A stretch of DNA of 64,000 bases from Heterobasidion occidentale (GCA_039111635.1 JBCAQO010000001.1:3286001-3350000); one strand, 5' to 3'. Counted from the first letter of the stretch, positions 11,901 through 23,661 are shown. Made by a program: numbers and translations. Notes: generated by a model from the sequence alone, not told the origin.

Positions 11901-14900
11901 TGTAAGGGGTTCAGCGTAGGTACGCAGATTGGGAACCACTTTGAGAATTCCGCGATTGTATGTGCCGTAGATCTGTTTGAGCGATACCTCGCCAGGATAG
12001 TCAACCATGACCAATGGCGCATGACGCAGGAATCTATGACTGAGAGGGACACGGCCAGGATCTGTTGGGGGATTACAGGCACCGACGAACTGAATGCGCT
12101 CCATTTTGACCCAAGACATGTCGGAAGTCCGCCAGTAACCACCCGATTCGACCAATTGTCGGATGAACGAGATAACTCGCTGTGTTCCGTACTTGTCAGC
12201 GGCCGGCAGGTTGATCTCGTCGCAGAAAACGACGAGCCATCGGCCCAGCTGTACAGGAGCCAGGATGACGCCGTTGGGAGTTTTCCGATACTCGCAATAT
12301 TGCTCAAAGGTCTTCAGTATCAACTCCGGAGTCGTCGCGCTGGAAAAATTCAGACCCACAACTTCCATATCGGGTAGTTTGCGAAGAGCACTGAACAGAG
12401 TCATCGTCTTGCCGGAACCGGGAGGACCACAGAGCATGAGAGGTTTGTGTTCTGAGAGCCACGAATAAAGGACTTCTTCATGTCGAACGGTATCCATTGT
12501 GGGAACAACTACGTCAGAGGCGGTGACGGCCTGAGCTTCAATTTCGATCTGCGGGACCCTCGCTGCCCAAGCAGACCATTCACCGTTTGCGACCTGAACG
12601 TCGAAATCAAGGAGTGAACTGCCAGGGCCCAATGGAGGCAGGTCGATTCCTGTCTGCTTGCTGAGAAAATCGCCTAATTCTGCCCGCAAGTCCAACTTAG
12701 CATCACCAGAGAAAGCCCATATGATGCTGATCAGAAGTCGCTTGCTAACATATTGTTCGAGCGGCTCAGGAGGCAGCGGGAAGTCGGAATGCTGGACGTT
12801 ATACTCAAGAATATTCCGAGCGGTTTTGTTGAGGAGGGAGAATAGAGTGTTGAGGGCGCGAGTCGTAGTGAAGTCCATGATATGCTCAATGGATGACGCA
12901 TATTCTAATGCAGTACTGACAAGCTCGCCTTCAGAGAAGTATCGCTCAAGGATGCCGGCCACTTGCTTCTGAGTGATGATATTTGCACTGGTCGCGTCAG
13001 AGTTCGCATCGTCTGCGCGCCGCCCAGGGATGTCCAGTCCGTCGTCATCTTCAGCGTCAAGAGGGACAGACCCCAAGGTGTCAAGATACTGGCGGTAGAC
13101 CATAGAAGGTTCCACGATGTCCTCGCTGAACCAGATCATACCGCACCGACTGACGGTAGCAAGGGTCGCGTAGCGGAGATGCTCGACCTCGAACATAATG
13201 CGGACATTCGAGGGGAGATTAAGTCGCTCGCCGTTGGGCAGCGTCAGGAGCTTATTATCGTCCAACACACTAGCAAACATAGTGAGGATAGTGCCGCGGT
13301 CTGAAGCTAGAAACACACCTGTTTAAGTTTTCTACCCACTCGGGATCGACATCGCCATCGAAAATAATCCAATGCCTCTTCCCGCTTTCGCCACGGACAT
13401 CATCTACGATCTTTCGCAGAACGTGCGTAAAGAGTCCGTCGTTCCATTCGCGCGTTGTTTGATCGAGCGTCCCGTACAAAGCATCCTTATGCATGGCCTT
13501 GGGGTCAATGACGTATGCAACTCCTTCAACGCCGTCCAGACGCTCCAACGCAGCCAAAAGTACTTGCCATGCATTTGTCTTCCCACTCCCCGATGAACCA
13601 ACCATCATGAGACCGTGCTGGATCTTCTGGATCTGATACAGTTGCAAGATTTTCGATACCCAACGCTCGCCTTGAACGAGACGACGTTCTTCGCAGACCT
13701 TCCCAATCTGTTCGCGCAAAGCGTCGAGATCAACTGGGACATAGTCAGTGCCTGGAAAGACGTCGGCGAGCAGACTGTTAACGTCGGATAAGATTAAATT
13801 GAGATTGATGAATTCATAGGATGATGTTATAAACAGACGAACCTTGTCAAGAGCGGTACGTCGTCAGCCACCAACTTCGGCACAATGGTTTCTGTGACGC
13901 TTTGAATCAAGATTACTTGTTCTGAGATGGTATCTGAGAGTCCTCCGACATCCGCAGCCTCCCCAGAGTCACGAGCCGCTTGCAGGCGCTCACGCTTCAG
14001 AATGCCAGCACTAGCGAGGACTGCCTTCAAAGCACGCAGACCGAAATCATAGTGGGGTTGAGGTGATAGCTGTTCATCACAAAGGTTGAAGAAGGGCACG
14101 ATCTTTGAGGCCAGGGACTCTGCGGTACGGAAACCTTGTGAGAATAACATCACCTGAGCAATGAGCTCGCGATCAGGACGAGTCATAGCCATACTTAGAG
14201 GTAAGGTCAGATTTCACATCCCCCATGTAGATGCATCAGAAACTCACGGCCTGAAGAGCTTAGTTAAGTTAGGTGGCAACTGAGAGCGGCCAGCGTAGTT
14301 CGGGTTAGTGGTAATGAATATACCTGAGAATCCGAAATTCAGCATTCGAGAACAGTCTAAGATAGAAAACAACTATACCGATGTTCTTGTTGATCTTCAA
14401 ATTTTTCCCAACCAGCTCGATCTCCGTGTTTGGGTTCTTCACCAACGCCGCCAGCCCCTGCTGAATGCTTTGTACTTGTTGACTGACCGCACTCAAAATC
14501 CTTTCTTCCAACCGATTGAACTCGTCGAAACATCCCCATGCGCCGACTTGACAGAGCCCCACGAAGATGCGCCCCATTGCCTGGAAGTCGAATGTTTCAT
14601 CGCAACAGAAGACGAGCACGAATCGCCCAAGTTGTACTCCGAGCGCTTTGACAGACTCAGTCTTGCCTGTCCCTGCAGGCCCGAACGGCGCACCACCCAG
14701 TTGATTGTCTAGTGCTTGAGTGAGTGTCAGATAGCAGCGATCTGTAAGGGGTGTCTGCACGAGGCGATCTGGCACTCCGAGATACTCCCATCCATAAGGG
14801 AAGGACGCGTCGGCGACGCGGATAGCAAGGCAGTCCAAAGGATTTTCGGCCAGGCGGTCCAAGTAGAACCTCATCTGGTAAAGCCAGGAGAACGCCTTGT

Positions 14901-17340
14901 TGTTGGTTGCCTTTTGCTGAATGAGCTGGCGGGTAACATCACGCTGATGCACAAGCTCGGTGATGAGGTGCTCGCATTTCCGGCGGGTGACGGAGCTCAA
15001 TTCCGTGAGAACTACATCTGCAAGAAGGTCGAGGCTTTGGCGGATGGTGTCGAGTGGACCTTCAAGTGAGTTGGTAGCTTCAAACGAAGCTTCGATAGAG
15101 GCAGTCCATGCCACCTGGATCGCAAGCGTGACAAGCTGAGCAGGGAATTTCTCTACCCATTCGATGAACCTGTCCATAGGCAAAGTGGCACCATTACCGT
15201 AGAAGGTTTGAAGCTCGTCCACAGCATCGCACAGGAGCTGTGCCAAGGATACTCTCATCGACGACTCGATCTTGGCTAGCCAGTCATTGATTTTCGGGAA
15301 GTCTTTGAGTAAAATCGGCTCCCTGAACACGACCTCCTCGCCCTCTCGCGACGCCATGCCCTGAATCTGCGTTAATTCCTCGTCCAACATGACGGTGGAG
15401 ATACCAGCAAACATCTTCTTGAGATGCTTCATGATGCGCAGGATATCCTTGCTGTTTCCTATAATCTCGAGCAAATCCTCGTCACCGACAAAGTAGAAGC
15501 GAGGGAACGATGCACGTTCGCGCTCAAGGTACTCTCCGAGCGCTTTCTGTATCTTGTTAAGGAGGTCGGCAAGACGTTCAAGGCTCTTTTGGATACCGGG
15601 AATGTTCATGACATCGACGACAAATGGCGACTTGTAGACCTTCTTCATGACAGTCAGAAACTCGGTATTGATGTTCTGGAACCGAGCGCTTTCAACGGGG
15701 AGGAGATGCTTGATATCGGCACTGCCCGAGAAGATACCCTCCAAGTACACCCACTGCCGTTGGACATCAATCCAGACATCTGCAGCCGACTCACTTCAGA
15801 AGAGGCCTAGCCATAAAAGAAAAATACATACCGAAAAGGACATGAATGCGATTGAGTTTTTCCTCCCAAGAGCTAGCCTGAGGAAGAACATGAGCAAGAA
15901 TTCCATAACGAGATCACAGTCCATACCTCCTCCTCGAATACTGGAAACAGAAGGTGATCAGTTTCACCACGATGGCAAGCATACCAGTAGACTGACCTTT
16001 ATAATACGGCGACAACTTCATTGCGACGAGCGAGTTCAAATTCTCGCCACACTTATTGAAAAGGTCATCCCAGCCTCTGCATGAATGCGTCAGTTTAATC
16101 TCTCCAACGACACAGACTAAATGATACGTGCCGAATAAGGCGACACTTGTTCTGATAATTGACCAGATCCAGGGTATAGTTGGTCCAAATCTCCTTCACT
16201 TGCTTGATGTACTCTTCAAGAGCCATCTGAAGTTAGAGAAATCAGGAGCAAGTAAGGATGGGTCCCATAGACGCTCGTTACCTCTCCTTGAGCTTGTACG
16301 ATGACTTCCTTAATCAAGCTCTCATTCTTCTTCAGATCCAAATCATAGACATTCCCTAGTGTCATTCTGCATGACATGAATGAGGAAAAGCTAGTGCCAC
16401 ATAAGAAAACTCGACTCACAACGTCAGACTAGGCTGGGATGGCATCCTCAGCGACTTGAACAACTGTTTCCAGTGCCTGTCCTTCAGTGCTTCGCTCTTT
16501 AACTCCCCAATGAGTGCATTCGACTTCAAAAGCCCTCGCAGAACATCCTGCACGTATTCGAACGCGGCATACTGTCTCATCCGTGTTGGCATATCCTTGG
16601 TGCTGCTCAACAGTCCATCGATATGTTGTCTCAACTTCCTTGGCTGCACTGTCGCCCAGGTGAGCTCGCGCAGCTCACTGATTTGGCTCCAAATCCCTGA
16701 TAATGCTGTCCAGACGGCCTTGAGGTCCCGGAGCTCCTCGAACACAGGCTCCAAGCGGGTGTGGCGGGTGAGCTCGAGATCGAGAGCCTCTTTGGCGCGA
16801 CAGACGAGATCATACTCTTCTTGCACGCGGTTCAGCTTGCCTTCGAATACATTGATGGTATTCATGGCGGTATCGGCACGCATGTTGCCTTGCACAGGGC
16901 GCGTCTGTTCCCACTCCGTCAGGATATCATTGATCTTGTTCTCTACAATTTTGTCTTCCGCGACAATCTTTAGCTGTAGCCCCGCTGGATTCAAAATCAA
17001 GATCAAGATACATTTATATCCAGAGGCTACGCACCAAGTTGCTCCTGAATCGAGTCATTCTTTCTCTTCAAGATCTCATTGTATGCACTCCACTCTCCAC
17101 GAAGCTGGTCGCTGTATAGCCAATCATCAGGGAACTGGTATCGAAAGCGTTCGAGGGTCTTTTCGCCTGAAGCGCAGAGTTCAATCATTGGCCCCCATGT
17201 CTTGGTCTTTCGTTTGAGGTCTTGAACGAAGGTGATGAAAGTCACCGCCGCAGCGGTAGACGAATTACCTGCCAAGGCCTGAAAATTAATACTTCATTAA
17301 ATCAGTTGAAAAGCCAGCGAGAAATCTGACATACCTCCAT
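5955..17340 (-). CDS. DYN1: Cytoplasmic dynein heavy chain, motor part only (split-gene form)
   Basis: Twenty exons: 17340-17335, 17278-17035, 16984-16420, 16366-16282, 16226-16132, 16076-15997, 15940-15927, 15877-15832, 15779-14379, 14323-14248, 14193-13843, 13774-13319, 13269-11382, 11331-10625, 10571-8170, 8113-7058, 7009-6846, 6797-6605, 6549-6268 and 6211-5955. The phases join without a break to 3455 residues. The protein starts just before the linker (DHC_N2). It has AAA1 (GPAGTGKTE, about residue 742), AAA2 (GSSGSGKT, about 1043), AAA3 (GPPGSGKT, about 1420) and AAA4 (GVSGSGKT, about 1765), then the coiled-coil stalk (about 2010-2330), AAA5, AAA6 and the C-terminal domain. The roughly 900 residues of dimerisation and cargo tail (DHC_N1) are missing, and nothing upstream can supply them because SmE begins 208 bases away. 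Two introns need GC donors (16131-16077 and 6604-6550). Role: minus-end microtubule motor for nuclear migration and vesicle transport. Confidence 0.93.
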
Positions 17341-17547
17341 GGTGACGCTTTGGCAGTGTGGTATGTAAGGACGCGTCCGTTGAACGCGTTGCTCGACTGA
17401 ATCTCCCGATTGAGATAACCCTAACCCTAACTCATATCGCCTTTAGTAACTTAGTTGAGTCTTCCCCTCAGAACGATCCGACCTGCAAAAAGCGTCCATC
17501 AACATATCCTTCCCGTTTCCCGTACATACAAGTTCAACTCGCTCAAG
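17341..17547. promoter_or_regulatory. Divergent promoter with tandem telobox, dynein / SmE
   Basis: Only 207 bases separate the two start codons. At 17416-17431 the plus strand carries about two and a half copies of CCCTAA, the fungal telomere unit and a known binding motif for Myb-type telobox factors in housekeeping promoters. The minus strand is open in the dynein frame for about 34 codons upstream of the ATG but has no earlier ATG. Confidence 0.6.
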
Positions 17548-18167
17548 ATGTCGGGACGTCAACAACGTGTGATGGTACAACCCATCGTGAGCTAGATCCT
17601 TTCCCTGTGTCTGTTTCAAGGCATACTAATGGCAATAACTCGCCACTCAGAATGTAATCTTTAAAAACTTGCAACAAGTACGCCGTTCGTCTTTCTCATG
17701 TACCCAATCCACATGCTTAATTTCGTGCTTATAGAGGGCCAAAGTCGTTGTTTGGCTGTACGACAATATCGAGATGCGTATAGAAGGCAGAATCATAGTG
17801 CGTGTCTTGCCTTTGTCCAGGCCATCCGTCGTTGAACTTGTCTCGCCCTCAAGTTGCGATGACCGTCTACATTCTTCGCATCGATCTGCTCTCTCGTACA
17901 CTGATGACTTTCTTTTAATATGGTATCCTGGCCCCCATAAGATTGGTTCACTGACATTTTGTGGCTTTTATTAGGGTTTTGATGAATTCATGAACATCGT
18001 CATTGATGAGGCTGCCGAGGTGTTTGTCAAAGAGGCTAAACCAAGGCGGGAGCTGGGTAAGCATTGCATCTTGGAAAGTCCCCACTCACTTACAAGATTG
18101 TTTGGCATCTGCAGGACGCATCATGTTGAAAGGAGACAATATCACGCTAATTCAGCAAGTTGTATAG
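17548..18167 (+). CDS. SME1: Small nuclear ribonucleoprotein SmE
   Basis: Five exons: 17548-17586, 17651-17677, 17735-17797, 17975-18056 and 18115-18167, 87 residues. The start MSGRQQRVMVQPI matches the conserved N-terminus of SmE (human has QKVMVQPINLIF). The Sm1 motif follows (VVVWLYDNIEMRIEGRIIGF, then DEFMN), and the Sm2 motif is LGRIMLKGDNITLIQ. SmE is one of seven Sm proteins that form the ring on U1, U2, U4 and U5 snRNAs in the spliceosome. The length is close to the family norm of about 90. It runs head to head with dynein and tail to tail with PEX10. Confidence 0.95.
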
Positions 18168-18289
18168 GTCTTCACTTTCTCTGCCCTTGTGTAAATTTGA
18201 CTCTGTTCCACTGTATAATTTGTGATCCTACAATGACATTTCTTCTCGATCTCATATGGGAGGTGGTTATCGCCATCAAACTACATATC

Positions 18290-19564
18290 TTACAAGTTAT
18301 GGATGGGTAGTAGCCGCGTTAAGTCCAACGACTGCCTACAAAGCGGGCACTCTGACTATTGCGATGTCGATCAGAGACCAAGCAGTTGATGTTTGAAAGC
18401 GCTCACCTTCTCCCTCCCCCATCCATAAATACAAGTCCAACAAAAGAGATGCCCGCATTCCGTCGCACAGGTTGCTGTTCGCTCCTCCAGGCAAAGAGTA
18501 CAAGTGCGTCCTGCCCGAATCTCCTGCGGTATAGCTTTCATGTCTATAACAGTGAGCTTATCCTCTTCTGCAGATAATGTGGTAGCAGAATCTGCCTCGA
18601 CCGTGTTCAGAAGTGAAGATATCGGGCGTGCATCGATGTGCGGGTTGTTATCGACCGAGTATACAGCTTCAGAGCCGCTGGAGCTGTTGGAGACCAAGTC
18701 AACTGGTGCGTATTTTGAGGAACGGGTACGGAAGACGTTGATCCCTCGGTAAAGCAATCTGACCAGAATCAATACTCCGAGCAATGAGTATGTTGGCGGC
18801 CTTGTATGGGGGTCTTCTGGTATCGCTGATATCTCCATAAACTCTTGAACACCATTGCCCGATGGTAAAGCGAGGAACAGGTGCTCACATGCCGCATGCC
18901 TAGCCCTCTCTTGATCAAATCGTAATATGTGCCCCGCAAGTAGAAACCTGCAAGATTGATTTCCATTAGGACCTCGAGCACATTCGTCGTGTCCTTCACG
19001 ATACCCCTCAGGCGTCCATTCATAGAAGGGAGCATTGTTGCCATGCGTGCTAGGATGTACACTGGTAGGGTTGGTAGCAGAACAAGTGCTGCTCGGATAT
19101 GAGGTATGCGTATGCGACCGGGATGCGGCCATATATCCGTGTACTCCTCCCCAAGAGATTGAACAGCTATTGGTGTATTCAATGGTTAATCCAAACGAAT
19201 ATGCACAAAGATGAAGAGTGACGTACCACGGCCAGTGGTCAGCACCTGGTATGTGATCTTGACAAGCAGCTCAACTTCCTTATCATACCGAGTGAGCCAG
19301 CGCGATCCTGTCAAAGGAGGTGACATATGGATTTGAATAAGTATTTAAGGAGTTCCAAGTGCAATTTGCACACCCAATAGTGCTCGGAGTATACTTTCTG
19401 TCTGCTCCTTCAAGGACGAGACATGGATCGAATCTCTCTGGTGAGCCCGGACTATCATTTACTTATGAGTTCACTCCATGGTGATACAACATTCCGTGTT
19501 ATCACTCACTGATCTGAGCTTGTTGTGCCGCAGGAAAGATGGGCACGCGACTGAAGGAGTCCAT
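18290..19564 (-). CDS. PEX10: Peroxisomal RING ubiquitin ligase Pex10
   Basis: Six exons: 19564-19510, 19451-19374, 19307-19227, 19166-18889, 18832-18407 and 18355-18290, 327 residues. The N-terminus (FPAAQQAQIIRAHQRD, then LKEQTESILRALLG) and the membrane domain are typical of Pex10/Pex2_Pex12. A hydrophilic spacer rich in Ser precedes the C-terminal RING finger: CTLC, then CATECGHLFCWTC, then CPLCRQ, with every zinc ligand present. Pex10 acts with Pex2 and Pex12 in the peroxisomal membrane to ubiquitinate the import receptor Pex5. The exon 5 start at 18832 was chosen because only that acceptor keeps frame (RH, then ISAIPEDPH). It shares a 137-base divergent promoter with MGR2. Confidence 0.93.
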
Positions 19565-19701
19565 ACGTCCTGGCAGAGGAGTCCGTGAGTTGTCGCCGCC
19601 CGTCCGCCTGATCGACGTGTGTAAGTCAGTGTAAGTACAGCACGAATTGAGGTTAGGGTTTCAATCCCTTTCCTCCGGATTTCCTTCATCTCGAAGTAAC
19701 G

Positions 19702-20315
19702 ATGGCACATCCAGGTCCACGACGAAGCGAACCCTCTGTATGGGAGAAACGTATGTTTCAATATCCTCATCTCTCGCCTTCAGCTATTGACATGCCCTCA
19801 TGTCTTAGTGAAGTACGCAGCAATCTTCTCAACATGCGATACTGTTCTATGAATACTGGCCTCCTTCTACAGGATGGGAGCCTTAATGGGCAGCGGCGTA
19901 GGCCTCACGATCGGCTTCATCTTCGGGTCTTACAGTATTCTCAGGTGTGCTAACCGTTCAATATAAATAACTGTCTTGTTGACTTGCGTCTCAAACATGA
20001 CATATAGAGGCGGCGCGGGCCCTCGTGGCGCTATGGCTACGCTCTCCCAATATATGCTCAGCAGCGCAGCGACATTCTCTTTTTTTCTTGCTGTCGGCTC
20101 TGTACGTGCTGACGCCTATTATTTTTACCTATCCCTACTAATCTCAACTCATTTTCTTTCAGGTCATACGTAATGACGCCGTCCTCCCACCTCACCTTGA
20201 ATCTGCCCATCTCCAAATGCTTCCGATGATGGTTCGTGCACGCGCTGAGGGCGCGTCGCAGATGCGCGCGCGATGGGAAGCTGAGCGTCAGAAACTTAGC
20301 TCGCGTCAACCGTGA
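19702..20315 (+). CDS. MGR2: Mgr2 / ROMO1-family TIM23 subunit, with a 4-nt micro-exon
   Basis: Five exons: 19702-19750, 19809-19812, 19873-19944, 20008-20101 and 20163-20315, 123 residues. The two glycine-rich helices (MGALMGSGVGLTIGFIFGSY, and LSSAATFSFFLAVGSVIRND) are those of Mgr2/ROMO1, the lateral gatekeeper of the inner-membrane TIM23 translocase. Family members read W-D-K-F-K-M-G here and this gene reads W-E-K-L-K-M-G. That sequence only arises if the tetranucleotide TGAA at 19809-19812, flanked by a perfect AG acceptor and GT donor, is an exon. The flanking introns are 58 and 60 nt. The tail after the second helix is about 50 residues and basic, longer than in yeast. Confidence 0.9.
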
Positions 20316-20885
20316 TTGACAAGACTACCCTTTACCTCGCCCCCCTGTATATGCACAGAAAACTCCCTTGTAGTGCATGTCGCGCACACATGTACGCAGC
20401 CTTTCCGCTTCAGTCATGATCCCCACCACAGTTTGTGCTCAGACATTACGTCGTGTGATCTGACCCACAAAAAATCTATAAGGAGTACGAAGACATAAGA
20501 CATGCATTGTGTATAAAGATAGATGTGGGTATACAAAGATGACATGTAAAATACTAAGGTCTTCGAAAGATGCATATCACAGCCTGCCACGCTTAGCGAA
20601 GCTGCCAAAGTGGTGCGTGCGGTACACGTACATTAGAAAGCCCGTCCTTTGTCGTCAACCGACCTGCAGGACGGCATGCAAAACATAGACGCGCAAAACC
20701 GTGGATGGGATGCTAGTGCTCTGCCTAGAAAAGTCCATACCGGAATTTCCACGACAAAAAAACCCGCAAGCGAGTTAGCGATGATATTTCTATGAAAGAA
20801 ACTGAGAAGCGTCAAGAGGTTCACAGGCCAATGACGGAAAGGAGCTACTCACCCTTCCACAAATTAACACCTCAAATCCACACCG
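20316..20885. other. Convergent intergenic region
   Basis: About 570 bases between the stop codons of MGR2 and the serine-rich unknown gene. It holds 3' UTRs; no coding potential or repeat is recognised. Confidence 0.5.
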
Positions 20886-21791
20886 CTAAGCTGCGCCCAT
20901 ACCACAGTATAGCCGTCCCCAGAATGTCCTTAACTTGTTGCTTTTCTTCGTAGCGCCCGCGCCTGAAGTCATGTTCGTGCCCTTCTCCCTGGCATTCCCC
21001 TTCCGATCCGGATCGCTCGACTGCTTCAGGTCTCGCAAAGATGCTGCCTTGACGAGCGGCATAGGCCCCGAAATGACCAACTTCTCCCCTATACCCTGTA
21101 CTTTCTTCCCTTTGCCGTGCCCGCGCGCATGCGATTTTCCCGACGACCCGATAAACCTCCGCAGGATTGATTCGCTCCTCGCCCTGCTCCGCGCTGTGGA
21201 TGGAGGAAGAGTTATCACCGAATCCGCATCATCGACGTCATCCTCGACCTGCCCAACATTCCACCGGTTCTGCCGCTCGTTATAACAACCATAGTCTCCA
21301 TAATCCTCCTCGTATTCCCACAATTTTGGCTTCTCCACGAACTTAACGGATCCTTTGAAAGATCTGACAGACCTCTTGTCGCGCGAGTCCGCACGAGTCA
21401 GAATACTCCTCGGAGCTGAGAGAGTCGACGGCGGCCGCTCCCTCACTGGTGGCAGAAGATCTTGTTCGTGCTCGTCATGGAAGTGCTGTCGATGTGGAGA
21501 CAGTGCACGGGGCGTTGTCTGACCGAAAATGGGATCCTCGAGTTCCGACTTCGGCCAGCGAGAGTGCAAGAGAGAGGTGAGGAAGGATGAGCGCGTATTC
21601 GATGCGGTCGTGGTCTGATTATCGGTAGCCAGGCGCCGACGTCGATGGAGCCATAACCGAGATCCCTGTGTAGTACCAGAGGAGACAAGATGGCGGGAAG
21701 AAGAACAAGGCGTAGAGGATGTTGTCGAAGGTTCGGGGAGAAGTATGGAAGACGGGGCAAAGGGAATGTAGTTATTGGGGTATTCCCACAT
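20886..21791 (-). CDS. Hypothetical Ser/Arg-rich protein
   Basis: A single open frame of 301 residues starts at a genuine ATG (21791). I do not recognise a family. The first third is Ser/Thr/Pro-rich, the middle is acidic with EDYGDYG, and the end is basic with many Lys, Gly and Ser. SKSHARGHGKGKK-type runs suggest a disordered nuclear or cytoskeletal protein. No signal peptide or membrane span is visible. An extra 5' exon cannot be excluded. Codon use resembles neighbouring genes, so it is probably expressed. Confidence 0.6.
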   Translation of the reverse strand: MWEYPNNYIPFAPSSILLPEPSTTSSTPCSSSRHLVSSGTTQGSRLWLHRRRRLATDNQTTTASNTRSSFLTSLLHSRWPKSELEDPIFGQTTPRALSPHRQHFHDEHEQDLLPPVRERPPSTLSAPRSILTRADSRDKRSVRSFKGSVKFVEKPKLWEYEEDYGDYGCYNERQNRWNVGQVEDDVDDADSVITLPPSTARSRARSESILRRFIGSSGKSHARGHGKGKKVQGIGEKLVISGPMPLVKAASLRDLKQSSDPDRKGNAREKGTNMTSGAGATKKSNKLRTFWGRLYCGMGAA

Positions 21792-22840
21792 AGGCTGTAT
21801 CGGAAGGCGTCAGAGATTATCCAACCAGATGAGCTTAGGAAAAACGAACGAGTATATAATCCAGTTGCATCATAACATGCTCATCACCCGGCGACTCGGG
21901 AGTCTCCTAGATCAAAAATGCTGATCAGTATAAATCGACGACGACATATCGATGCTGCCTACCGCAACGTCGACCAGAGTGGAGCTGGTTGAAAATTGGC
22001 TAGATATCTGCTTGTTCAATCAGATTCGGCGAGAAGAAGAAGGGATTCACGGGCAAAGTACTCACAGAGCCAGCTTGACTATGTACTCGTGGATGCTTGA
22101 CAAAGGCCATCGATTCGCTATAGTCAAGGGATGTGCGGAGTTGATGACGGGTGTATTGCTGTGACTTCATCGTGAAAGTCAGTCAACTACACTCAAGGGG
22201 CAGTCGAATACTGTAGATCCTACCGATTGCATGATGGTGAGGCGAAATGGGGGAAGAGGATTCAACGAAACCTATATCTACCATTCAACACGTGTGCAAC
22301 ACACCTTAGTCCCTTCTGTGGAAAGATACGGAACATCACGTCCGACGTCCACAGAACTGAGTCATATGTGGAACAGGCGGGCATGCCTTTGATGCATGTT
22401 GATGCCGCGCACAGAGAGATGATCTTATCGGTCCTGTACTTTCCTTTTTAGGGGCCGAGGACATATTAGATTTAAATGCTTGCGAGAACATAAAACAAGA
22501 GGATATGTGGATCTAAGCCTAAAGTAGATGTGAGCTGAGCATTGATGCTGTTCACGCTGCGAGGGAGATATTATGGTGTGCATAAAACATACTACAGCAA
22601 GGTCAGATGAGGCCATGCCCTATCGCTCAAAAGCCTGGAGCTTGACTTAAGCTAGAGGTCTGAGTAGAAGGTGCACGTCTATTATTATGGTGGAGAGTCA
22701 AACATAAGCGTGTAACGTCCTATAACCAACAGAAAAGCGTCAGCTTTCTCAGGAGCGGCTGGACAAAACATAATAGTGCATATGCTGAAAACTCACCCTG
22801 CGAGTATCGACGCGGGGCGAATCCAAGAATGGCGGGCTCA
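21792..22840. other. Intergenic region
   Basis: About 1.05 kb between the start of the unknown gene and the end of mL43. Only short unrelated open frames are seen; no repeat or RNA gene is recognised. Confidence 0.5.
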
Positions 22841-23349
22841 TCAGATCTTAAAAGGTTCGTCGACGTGAAGACCACTCCAAATTCCTCTCGCCGACTCAGT
22901 TGTACTCTCGACAGTCCTACGCTTTAATGGCATTATCTTTGCACCCGACGAGTCTAGCAGAAGCTTGACCTTGTTCTGGATGCCAGTAACTTCTAGACCG
23001 TTCAGAGGGATAACCTTGTCCTTGTTATTGACTGGACGGATGAACAATAGGCAGTCAGTTTGGGCACATTCATTCCAAACGAGTTGAACATGCCATAGAA
23101 CCCTCGAACGATAGGCTGCTTCTGATTCCGCTGTCTGACCACGACCTCCACGTGTGGGTTAGAGGAAGCAAGTTCCTCTAAGTATTTGTGTATGTATGTC
23201 CGCGTATTTGCAGACGACGCCCACTTGTCGCAGTACTCAAAAACCAGCTTGCGTATCTGGGGAGTAAAAGCGACATGCCCGTTTGAGAGCCGCGAGCTTA
23301 GCTGTGCTCGGAAAAGTGGTTTTGTAATTGGCGCGAGCTTGAAGGCCAT
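22841..23349 (-). CDS. MRPL51: Mitochondrial large-subunit ribosomal protein mL43 (Mrpl51 type)
   Basis: Two exons: 23349-23094 and 23031-22841, 148 residues. The pattern KLVFEYCDKWASSANTR, then NPHVEVVVRQRNQKQPIVRG, then DKVIPLNGLEVTGIQNKVK is that of the L51/S25/CI-B8 thioredoxin-like fold of mL43. The protein sits in the mitochondrial ribosome large subunit. The joint FYV-NNKDKV requires the intron 23093-23032 to begin with GC (GCATGT); a GT donor leads straight into a stop. The start MAFKLAPITKP gives a plausible mitochondrial presequence with no acidic residue. Divergent from the next gene. Confidence 0.9.
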
Positions 23350-23661
23350 GGTCAACAGGGTTGTCCACTCGTCCAGGAGAGAGGAATATCGACTAGAGAG
23401 AGATGCCTGGGGTCCGGGCACTGGGCATGTGACTGGTGTTGAGGGAGCAGAGGAGTCCGGGGGCTGCGTCGAGCTGACTTGGACGAGATTTGCTCTGAGA
23501 ATTGGCAGACCTGCACGCGAGACCATTCGAGTAATTCGACGCGTCCCCGAGACGCGTACAAACTCTGCTCTTGCTGGTCGCCACACTCGCGTCTATTTCT
23601 TCACGCACTCGTGCACCACTTTTCATACACCTCCTTTTTCTCGGTGATCTTCTTGGCTTCC
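23350..23661. promoter_or_regulatory. Divergent promoter, mL43 / unknown PY-rich gene
   Basis: The 312 bases between the two start codons carry both leaders. An open frame in the mL43 phase extends upstream to about 23586 but lacks conserved sequence and is taken as chance. No TATA box is clear. Confidence 0.45.

Noticed and set aside
17416..17431. Chromosome end or telomere scar
   Set aside because: Only two and a half units lie between two intact divergent genes, so a promoter motif is more likely.
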